Assembly: GCA_029465975.1 (NCBI GenBank)
Contig: CM055754.1
Coordinates: 10,577,929 to 10,641,928 of the forward strand
DNA from: Dallia pectoralis
Taxonomy: Eukaryota > Chordata > Actinopteri > Esociformes > Umbridae
Direction of reading: 5' to 3'
DNA: 64,000 nt
Both the position numbers and the translations under genes were made by a program. The notes below the pieces were generated by a model. The model did no database searches and was not told where the DNA came from. It saw nothing but the letters and a program-made list of their open reading frames with translations. Shown here piece after piece: positions 56,096-64,000 of the stretch. The first letter of the stretch is position 1. Every line of letters begins with the position of its first letter.

Positions 56096-56640
56096 TGTCT
56101 TGCTCTAAGGTGATTCTTGGTCACTAGAGCATGTTATTGATAAGCGATCACCTGATAAAGTCTTTGTCCCGATCTTGTGTTTTTTAATGATGCAAAATAG
56201 CTGTGACAGTGGATTTTATGTTCTATAAAGCCTAAGGGGGAACCATAAAACTCAGTTTTAATTATTTGCAATAGTTTTAAACAAGCACTGTTCTCACACT
56301 TCATAACGGAACAAAATAAATGTGTAGTTTATATATTCATGTAAACAAACTGTTCAAGCAACTTATTAAATTATTCTACTTCGTAATACTAATCCAGGCA
56401 CTAACAGCTCACAAAACAAATAAAAGAAAATAAAAAAATGTCGTGAGGAACCTATGACACTTGATTTAAGACTATATAATTATTAAATATATATGTATAT
56501 AATTTAAAATGAGCTGTGGCAAGGAGCTACAGCCTAAACTACATGCTGTGCATGTAAACATATGACGTACACATCGCCATATAATCACAGATCCTAAGTC
56601 AGATTACAAAACTTCCAAATCATATGAACTGTTAGTAGAA
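56096..56640. other. intron sequence, nothing recognised
   Basis: No gene or repeat seen. Confidence 0.35.
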
Positions 56641-56647
56641 ACCACCC

Positions 56648-56925
56648 ATAGGATCCTGGATCAGTCTTTAGGCTCAACATGTTCTCACACTGACACACAA
56701 CATAGGATCCTGGATCAGAATTTAGGCTCAACATGTTCTCACACTGACACACAACATAGGATCCTGGATCAGTCTTTAGGCTCAACATGTTCTCACACTG
56801 ACACACAACATAGGATCCTGGATCAGAATTTAGGCTCAACATGTTCTCACACTGACACACAACATAGGATCCTGGATCAGTCTTTAGGCTCAACATGTTC
56901 TCACGCCGACACACAACATAGGATC
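56648..56925. repeat. 54-bp minisatellite beside the MAM1-end exon
   Basis: Five copies starting ggatcctggatcagtcttta, alternating cagtct and cagaat versions. It stops about 15 bp from the donor of the exon at 56940. Confidence 0.92.
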
Positions 56926-56939
56926 AAGCCGGTTCTTAC

Positions 56940-57079
56940 CCACTGAGCAGTTGGTGGTGAAGCCCGGTTCTATGGTGGCGGCCGTGGAGGTGTCCTGCCC
57001 GTTTGGCTGGTCATAGCTGGCCTCGATCCGAAAGGGCTCGGTTCCACGTGACCCCAGGGTGAGATGGACAACCGCCCAG
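56940..57079 (-). CDS. alk/ltk: alk/ltk exon: end of first MAM domain
   Basis: Internal exon of an ALK/LTK-type receptor tyrosine kinase. Minus-strand sequence shows a pyrimidine-rich acceptor ending in cggcag before position 57079 and a donor gtaaga just below 56940. Length is 140 bp, entering in phase 2 and leaving in phase 1. The peptide carries W, then TEPFRIEASYD and a closing TTNCSV, which fits the last strands of a MAM domain; in ALK the matching stretch also has PFR and ends in NCS before the LDLa module. The single leftover g joins the next exon's 'at' to give Asp. MAM domains are extracellular and help shape the ligand-binding ectodomain. The reading frame stays open upstream of the acceptor (see the separate ORF). 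Whether the gene is alk or ltk cannot be settled here, because non-mammalian LTK shares the layout. Confidence 0.72.
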
Positions 57080-57336
57080 CTGCCGAGTAGAGAGATGAGC
57101 ATAAAGATCGATGCCACTATAAGACACTCCGGGCGACAGGGCCGCCAGCTCCTACTGTCTGGGGAGGAGGTCAGGGTGGAGGTGACACTGTCCTCCACCT
57201 GAGTTTCCCCCTCTGAGGTAGCATCAGGAGATGTAGAAGAGGGGGAGGACTGGGTCCCTGTGGAGGATGTGGGGTTCCCCTTCTCACCCGCTTGCTGTTT
57301 GGGAGAGTTCCCCCCTTCCTTAGCCTGGTGGTCCAT
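56940..57336 (-). CDS. candidate alternative first exon with signal anchor, joined to the MAM1-end exon
   Basis: On the minus strand an ORF starts at ATG 57336, runs through 85 codons rich in Ser, Thr, Pro and Glu, then a basic-Cys stretch (RSWRPCRPE) and about 23 hydrophobic residues (IVASIFMLISLLG, then WAVVHLTL). It continues in frame across the MAM1-end acceptor to the donor at 56940. A TATA-like tttaaaaa lies about 55 bp upstream of the ATG. This could be an alternative promoter and first exon giving an N-terminally shortened, signal-anchored product. Against it, the acceptor's pyrimidine tract would by itself translate as hydrophobic residues, and a cut-down MAM domain makes little structural sense. 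I treat the splice-in exon as the main form and this as a hypothesis. Confidence 0.25.
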
Positions 57337-57389
57337 GACTCTCTGGGTCTGTCAGGTTACAGACGGAGAACCTATTTCGCCAAGCCCCC

Positions 57390-57397
57390 TTTTTAAA
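57390..57397 (-). promoter_or_regulatory. TATA-like box before the candidate alternative first exon
   Basis: The minus strand reads gggtttaaaaaggggg here. A start site about 30 bp downstream would fall near 57360, roughly 25 bp before the ATG at 57336. This is a sequence match only; no other promoter element was identified. Confidence 0.22.
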
Positions 57398-57884
57398 CCC
57401 AACAGGTGGTGTTGCGTGGATATCACCGTGCACAAGGCTGCTAAACTGGAGCGTGCAGGTGTGTGTGACACAGAGAGTGAGTCGAATGAGAGTGAGGACG
57501 CTTGGAACTCCTCACATATGTGTGAAAGTTCAGGAGATCCTGAAGCAAATGCTCTCTCTAGCCAGCCAGCGCCTGCTTTTGTTCACTTCAACGTGGTCCA
57601 TAATTTTATTAAGCAAATTGCGTCTGATTTCACTTTGGCTCCAGGCTACTGACGAATGATTCATCCTTCCCTCTCCCTGTCCAATCATCTCCCAATAACT
57701 CTGTTTACTTCCTGTATTATTTACCTATGACATATTGTTGCTGTCGTATCAACTATAACTATATTGCCAATATTATTGTTTCACATGTATTAAAAGCAAT
57801 GACTCTCTCAAACTGCATTCTGAACATTTCATGACTCCAAAACATGTATCTCGTTCTCTCTTTCACACCCACACTATAATCCTA

Positions 57885-58316
57885 CAACAGATCCAACAAC
57901 AGATCCTACAACAGATCCAACAACAGATCCTACAACAGATCCTACAACAGATCCAACAACAGATCCTACAACAGATCATACAACAGATCCTATAACAGAT
58001 CCTACAACAGATCCTACAACAGATCCTACAATAGATCCTACAACAGATCCTACAACAGATCCTACAACAGATCCTACAATAGATCCAACAACAGATCCTA
58101 CAATAGATCCTACAATAGATCCTACATCAGATCCAACAACAGATCCTACATCAGATCCTACAACAGATCCTACAATAGATCCTACAACAGATCCTACATC
58201 AGATCCAACAACAGATCCTACAAAAGATCCTACAACAGATCCTACATCAGATCCTACAACAGATCCTACATCAGATCCTACATTAGATCCAACAACAGAT
58301 CCTACAATAGATGTAC
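57885..58316. repeat. 12-bp minisatellite
   Basis: About 36 copies of cctacaacagat with aacaacagat and catcagat variants. The glycine/valine/serine ORF on the minus strand is an artefact. Confidence 0.93.
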
Positions 58317-59040
58317 TGTATACACTGTTATCTCTCAATTACTATGTATTGTACCTGTACATTAATTTAATGACATCACCACTAATCTGTAATATCCAGA
58401 TGAATCATTTGATTTGACATAGAAAAAAGTATAGTTCTAATAATGTAACGTGACATTTAGTCAAGTCTTTAATCTTGTTCAAATTCTTCTGGAAGAATGA
58501 TGAATTGTACATATCAGAACATGTACATACATTCTTTAGTTAGTTTCATATGCATTTTTTTTGTTTTCTATACATTCTTTATCCATTATTGCCTCCCTTT
58601 TCAACTGAACACATCGTAATGAGGGAATAAAAAAGCAACTCAATAACTTTCTACTGATGACAAATTGTCGGGAAAGCTCTTGATTTAGAAGGCCAACTCC
58701 TTTACATGAAACATGAGCAGAGCAGAGTAATTTCTCTCTTTGATTCAATTAACCTCTGGATTATGAAAAACACACTCCATTAATATAAATCTTCTATTGA
58801 CAAGTTATTTGAATTGGAGACATACCGTCTTCATTAGTGCTAACGATCCTGCGTCTTTGTGTTACCTGCCTGACTGAACACACACACAAAATCATATTCA
58901 CTGGTTTCTACTTTCCATAATACATATTTGATGTATTCAATAATACGTTCTAGAGAATTTCAAAATAAGACAATTGTAAGTTACATTTTTATTTCTACTG
59001 CTATATTTCTGTCATCATTTTACCAAATGTTTTTCACCAA
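58317..59040. other. sequence without recognised genes
   Basis: AT-rich; no exon with family resemblance was found. Confidence 0.35.
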
Positions 59041-59054
59041 GTATCCACCATGAA

Positions 59055-59872
59055 TGTAGGACTTCATTAGGTATTATTACAGTAGGTCCTAGGACTTCAT
59101 TAGGTATTACAGTAGGTACTAGGACTTCATTAGGTATTACAGTAGGTACTAGGACTTCATTAGGTATTATTACAGTAGGTACTAGGACTTCATTAGGTAT
59201 TATTACAGTAGGTACTAGGACTTCATTAGGTATTGCAGTAGGTACTAGGACTTCATTAGGTATTATTACAGTAGGTACTAGGACTTCATTAGGTATTATT
59301 ACAGTAGGTACTAGGACTTCATTAGGTATTATTACAGTAGGTACTAGGACTTCATTAGGTATTATTACAGTAGGTCCTAGAACTTCATTAGGTATTATTA
59401 CAGTAGGTCCTAGGACTTCATTAGGTATTATTACAGTAGGTCCTAGGACTTCATTAGGTATTATAACAGTAGGTCCTAGGACTTCATTAGGTATTATTAC
59501 AGTAGGTACTAGGACTTCATTAGGTATTATTACAGTAGGTCCTAGGACTTCATTATGTATTATTACAGTAGGTCCTAGGACTTCATTAGGTATTATTACA
59601 GTAAGTACTAGGACTTCATTAGGTATTATTACAGTAGGTACGAGGACTTCATTAGGTATTATTACAGTAGGTACTAGGACTTCATTAGGTATTACAGTAG
59701 GTACTAGGACTTCATTAGGTATTATTACAGTAGGTACTAGGACTTCATTAGGTATTATTACAGTAGGTATTAGAACTTCATTAGGTATTATTACAGTAGA
59801 TACTAGGACTTCATTAGGTATTATTACAGTAGGTACTAGGACTTCATTAGGTATTATTACAGTAGGTACTAG
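59055..59872. repeat. 30-33-bp minisatellite
   Basis: About 25 copies of aggacttcattaggtattat tacagtaggtact. Some copies lack att. Confidence 0.93.
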
Positions 59873-59919
59873 ATTACATTATTAAAGCCACACAAACAAC
59901 CCTCATCTTACAGAGCAAG

Positions 59920-59962
59920 CGTACACACACACACACACACATTCACACACACACACACACAA
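59920..59962. repeat. AC microsatellite
   Basis: Two (ac)n runs separated by attc. Confidence 0.85.
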
Positions 59963-60949
59963 CCATCTTCTAACGTAACAACCTACCCTCTTCCCTGTAC
60001 ATCCCATCCAGCTAGCAGCGATGTATATTAAATGAAATTGGTTGTGGGAAACCATACAGGGGGTTGGCGCATTGCTAGGCTCTGTTAAATAGGTCCATGC
60101 TCCACCATATTCCATAATCATAAGGAAATGAATTCGATTTGCTCAGGAGACCCGGTAGAAAACACTATACGCCTGCACACACAAGTCTTAAGAGGAATCT
60201 GTTGTTAGGTAATGAAGGCCTTCTACACCAACTACCATTGGTTGGTTGTTGTGTACGGACAAGGTCAGATTGATCCATAGAGAACCGACACATGAAATGT
60301 TAATTGTGTTAAGTGCATGTATGTTGCGTAGCCTTAAAGTTGGACTCTGTGAACTCCACAATAGTTTTTCTTGGAAACAAATGTCTTCTCTTTTCCACAA
60401 GCTGTACCCAGAGTTGCCATTAAGATTCAACCACAGGGCTGAGAGGATGAACCGAGCGAATAAGTGGAGGGGATAATCAGCAAACGAGGGCAGAACTTTA
60501 TAACAATACCATATAAAAAGCCTTGTATTTAGCAAATGTATATATTTGTCACTAAGCCAGGTAGAGAAGAAATCCTGTTCGTGGAATTTATTTAAAAATG
60601 ATAAATCAAACATGTAACAACGAAGTGTGATAAACCTAATCTGGGAAAACAAAAGTGTGCCAACTTGTGCCAAATTACAGCCAATCCTAAATATAAACCC
60701 AACACTCACCAAAAGATCAACATGACATTTTAACAATATCCCACACTGTGCACCAAGACCTAGTGACTTTTATAACAAACATAATCACCAAATCTAAACC
60801 AGCTGTGCCCATTCTAATCACCCACATGTGATTCAGGTGCGAAAGTAATATAAGTGCTCAAATTTAGATAAGTGTTTAAACTAAATAAATGCTCATAGTA
60901 CATAAGTGCCCCAATACCATCCTAGCCCACTAGATGTCCTCAGTGGATT
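59963..60949. other. intron or intergenic sequence, nothing recognised
   Basis: No exon or repeat that I can support. Confidence 0.35.
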
Positions 60950-61118
60950 TGTGACAATATTGCAATCAAACCATAGAGCATAGAGCTCATTTTATTCACC
61001 AACATACTTGGAAAAGTATTACTGAATTAATTTAAGTTAGCTGAATTCCATGGCATTGACAACTGCTACCATTTTACCATCACCACCAGTCTGAACCGTT
61101 GAGACAAGACAGGATGGA

Positions 61119-61523
61119 TGTCACATATGTGGTGAGTTGTGTTCAACACAGTGACTTTAGGGTGATGCACTTCCTGTTTAGTTCCTGTTTTGCTAATTCT
61201 CACAGCTGGGGTGATTTAGCAATTAGGTGGCTATTTAAGGTTCTAGGGAGTGTCACTTGGGTTGTCGGTTATTGTTTCAAGTTATGTCCTGTAGTTGGTG
61301 AGTGGAGGTTTGTTTAGTAGTTGTTCATTTTTGCAAAGTCGTGCACTGTGTTTTTGTCAAATGAATAAGTCGCTTTGTGTAAGCGCGCTTTTGTTTTGTT
61401 CCAGTGTATGTATAGTTTGCGTTCATGTATCTGTAGGTTTTATTGTTTAAATAAAACTCCATGAACGTGATTATCCGCTCTGCATGTGTCTCTTTGCACT
61501 TCACCCCAAAGGAATTTGTGACA
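61119..61523 (+). mobile_element. solo LTR inside the Tc1 relic
   Basis: 405 bp, TGTCACA...TTGTGACA, with a perfect 5-bp duplication ATGGA at 61114-61118 and 61524-61528. It has a TATA-like ctatttaagg near 61228 and an aataaa signal at about 61450. The end sequences and internal layout (cacttcc, tcacagctg) recall the LTR at 44284, so a related family is likely. Confidence 0.88.
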
Positions 61524-61670
61524 ATGGATCCATGCTTAAATGTTGTTTACAACAAAGTCTGACCCAAGGATCTGAATGTTACAGCAGAGATTTAGACTCA
61601 TCAGACCAGGCAAAGTTTTTCCAATCTTCTGTTGTCTGATTTTGGTGGGCCCATGCAAATTGTAGGCTAA

Positions 61671-62469
61671 TGGCGCTTTTCCACTACACAGAACCAGCTC
61701 GCCTCAGCTTGACTCGACTCGGCTTTTTTGGTTTTCCACTGGGTAAAAGTTGTACCTGTACCTGCTTCCAGGTACTTTTTTTCGTACCACCTCAGGCGAG
61801 GTTCTGAGCGAGCTGAGGCGATACTAAAATGTGACGTGAAAACAAGGCAGACTGCTGATTGGTCAGGGAATCGTCACTATTCACTGCATCATCATTGCAC
61901 GCGCCAGATGTAGTATCCTGATTAATCCCAAAATTTTTAAATAGTTTGGCCAGAGATTGCGTGAGAGCTGTACATATTATCCAGTACGAATACTATGGCA
62001 AACCGAAAGAATGCGCCGTGAGAAACAGCCACATCTCACGGATCAAACACAGCATACACTCGATTTCCTCCATTGTCTTATGTGTGTGTGGGTAGCGAGT
62101 GTTGGTAGGAGGACGCGGACCTGATTGAAACACGCTTCTCTTGCCCGGTAGATTATACAAGTAGAGCATTCTAACACGGCGCATGTAGTACGTCCAGACT
62201 CCATTCATACTACCCGGATTCATACTTTATAGAACGTACTTTTTTTACGGTCGCAAAGTACGTTCTTATTTAAATGTAGTACATACTCAACATAGTACGC
62301 GATTTCGGACGCAGACTGTGTGTCGCCGCGTCGCGTAGAAGATTACATCGCTATGACGACCGGGTACTATTGCGCAGGTACTATCTGCAATGGAGAACCG
62401 AGCGAAAGCGAGCAGAGCCGAGTCGGGCCAAGTCGAGGTGAGCTGGTTCTGTGTAGTGGAAAAGCGCCA
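61671..62469. mobile_element. 799-bp Harbinger-type MITE inside the Tc1 relic
   Basis: A 3-bp duplication TAA (61668-61670, 62470-62472) flanks inverted ends tggcgcttttccactacaca and tgtgtagtggaaaagcgcca. Similarity of the arms extends about 70 bp (gaaccagctcgcctcagc; gactcgactcggc). No transposase frame is present. Confidence 0.9.
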
Positions 62470-62734
62470 TAAGAGTCCTGTTCTTAACTCAGGAGTAGAA
62501 CCCGGCATGGCCTTATGCTCCTATAGCCCATCTATCTCAAGGTTCAACGTGTTGTGCATTCAACAATGCTCTTCTGCATACTGTGATTGAAACAAGTGCC
62601 TATTTAAGTTATTGTTGCCTTTCTATTAGCTTAAACCAGTCTGGCCATAGTCCTCCGACCTTTGCCAACAACAAGACATTTTGTCCAAAGAACTGCCGCT
62701 CACTGAATAAAGTGCAACCGGAAAGCTTAACTTT

Positions 62735-62960
62735 TTCTACATTTTGTTATGTTACAGCCTTATTCCAAAATTGATTCAATTCAAATGTTTTATGGATTTG
62801 GAGAAAATAAAAAAACAAAATATATACATAAGTATTCACAGACTTTGCACAATACTTTGTTGAAGCATCTTTGGCAGCAATTGCAGTCTGTTTTGAGTCT
62901 GATGCTACAAGCTTGGACACCTTTTTTGGGCAGTTTCTCCCATTCTTCTTTGCAGTAGTA
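62735..62960. repeat. dispersed transposon-like repeat fragment
   Basis: Contains acattttgttatgttacagc, atactttgttgaagcatctt and gggcagtttctcccattctt, text that recurs in fish genomes and looks like a Tc1-like element piece. Family not certain. Confidence 0.4.
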
Positions 62961-63205
62961 GCACCTGTAGCTGAAATACTCAAACCAGCTGCTTACAATC
63001 CCAGTAGTAGCACCTGTAGCTGAAATACTCAAACCAGCTGCTTACAATCCCAGTTGTAGCACCTGTAGCTGAAATACTCAAACCAGCTGCTTACAATCCC
63101 AGTAGTAGCACCTGTAGCTGAAATACTCAAACCAGCTGCTTACAATCCCAGTAGTAGCACCTGTAGCTGAAATACTCAAACCAGCTGCTTACAATCCCAG
63201 TAGTT
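62953..63205. repeat. 49-bp minisatellite
   Basis: Five nearly identical copies of agtagtagcacctgtagctg aaatactcaaaccagctgct tacaatccc. Confidence 0.92.
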
Positions 63206-63212
63206 CTAAATG

Positions 63213-64000
63213 CTGGGTGTTGGGTTGCTGGGTGTTGGGTTGCTGGGTGTATGGGTTGCTGGGTGTTGGGTCGCTGGGTGTTGGGTCGCTGGGTGTTGGG
63301 TCGCTGGGTGTTGGGTCGCTGGGTGTTGGGTCGCTGGGTGTTGGGTCGCTGGGTGTTGGGTCGCTGGGTGTTGGGTCGCTGGGTGTTGGGTCGCTGGGTG
63401 TTGGGTCGCTGGCTGTATGGGTCGCTGGGTGTTGGGGTGCTGGGTGTTGGGTTGCTGGGTGTTGGGGTGCTGGGTGTTGGGGTGCTGGGTGTTGGGGTGC
63501 TGGGTGTTGGGTCGCTGGGTGTTGGGTCGCTGGGTGTTGGGTCGCTGGGTGTTGGGTCGCTGGGTGTTGGGTCGCTGGGTGTATGGGTCGCTGGGTGTAT
63601 GGGTCGCTGGGTGTATGGGTCGCTGGGTGTATGGGTCGCTGGGTGTTGGGTCGCTGGGTGTTGGGTCGCTGGGTGTTGGGTCGCTGGGTGTTGGGGTGCT
63701 GGGTGTTGGGTCGCTGGGTGTATGGGTCGCTGGGTGTATGGGTCGCTGGGTGTTGGGTCGCTGGGTGTTGGGTCGCTGGGTGTTGGGTCGCTGGGTGTTG
63801 GGTCGCTGGGTGTATGGGTCGCTGGGTGTTTGGGTCGCTGGGTGTTTGGGTCGCTGGGTGTATGGGTCGCTGGGTGTATGGGTCGCTGGCTGTATGGGTC
63901 GCTGGGTGTTGGGTCGCTGGCTGTATGGGTCGCTGGCTGTATGGGTCGCTGGGTGTTGGGGTTCTGGGTGTTGGGTCGCTGGCTGTATGGGTCGCTGGCT
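63213..64000. repeat. 15-16-bp GT-rich minisatellite running to the window end
   Basis: More than 50 copies of tgggtcgctgggtgt with ttggg/tatggg and tcg/ttg/gtg variants. The array is cut by the window edge. Confidence 0.95.

Larger units (their letters stand above)
60950..62720 (-). pseudogene. Tc1/mariner transposase relic with two nested insertions
   Basis: On the minus strand the host relic appears in three pieces. Piece 62710-62473 gives MARLV-like, ITTRY-like and TRRTLRQMG-like sense, the Tc1 paired-type DNA-binding half. Piece 61667-61524 gives the FAQAHQNW-like segment and WSDES, the second catalytic Asp region, and contains a stop. Piece 61118-60950 continues past catggatccatcctgtcttg. 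Taking out 61671-62469 and 61119-61523 restores continuous text, so the Tc1 copy is the oldest layer. Confidence 0.75.

Noticed and set aside
57260..57652. 130-codon plus-strand ORF opposite the candidate alternative exon
   Set aside because: No family resemblance, no splice or promoter support; likely the shadow of GC-rich sequence.
57976..58338. 120-codon Gly/Val/Ser ORF on the minus strand
   Set aside because: It is a translation of the 12-bp array.

Overview
This window is vertebrate genomic DNA, almost certainly from a ray-finned (teleost) fish. Only five short exons with eukaryotic splice signals are seen in 64 kb, and all lie on the minus strand. The rest is intron filled with fish-type transposons (L2 and Rex3/RTE LINEs, DIRS with tyrosine recombinase, PIF/Harbinger, Tc1/mariner, hAT, BEL/Pao, Tf1/sushi-like LTR elements) and an exceptional density of minisatellites. 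The species cannot be named from this sequence.

Host gene. The five exons, read on the minus strand, are 56940-57079, 13176-13307, 5549-5686, 5315-5418 and 2245-2417. Their phases join without a break. They encode the end of a first MAM domain, an LDL-receptor class A module and most of a second MAM domain. This order, and residue patterns such as CDF..DC..G.DE..MC, match the extracellular region of the ALK/LTK receptor tyrosine kinases. The 5' exons lie beyond 64 kb and the glycine-rich, transmembrane and kinase exons beyond base 1. One intron is about 43.6 kb. An open reading frame with a TATA-like box runs into the first of these exons and may be an alternative first exon.

Layout. 1-1240: internally deleted L2 LINE (minus). 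2245-5686: three alk/ltk exons separated by minisatellites and a solo LTR (3678-4227). 5706-6790: two minisatellites. 7080-12311: full-length DIRS with inverted ends, internal complementary region, gag-like ORF and a broken RT/RNase H/tyrosine-recombinase ORF. 12851-17885: minisatellites around the LDLa exon, including a 4.5-kb array. 18129-20744: Harbinger with an intact 340-residue transposase and a broken Myb-like partner. 22460-23174: Rex3 stub. 23575-25415: arrays. 25600-31331: DNA-transposon debris, including a 2.16-kb long-TIR element inside a Tc1 relic and a 622-bp hAT. 32320-36150: two arrays, one split by an 882-bp hAT. 37441-37840: dead Harbinger. 37990-38621: LINE tail. 38890-41405: arrays. 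41440-41935: LINE relic. 44284-46339: complete non-autonomous LTR element with a likely self-priming site. 47939-48340: ten near-identical 41-bp units. 48986-54160: decayed BEL/Pao element. 55495-59872: more arrays and the MAM1 exon. 60950-62720: Tc1 relic carrying a nested solo LTR and Harbinger MITE. 62953-64000: two arrays reaching the window end.

Function. The host exons belong to one receptor gene. The transposon genes form independent units; only the Harbinger transposase keeps an undamaged reading frame and a complete catalytic triad. Exon calls rest on splice signals, phase and family resemblance; no database search was possible.
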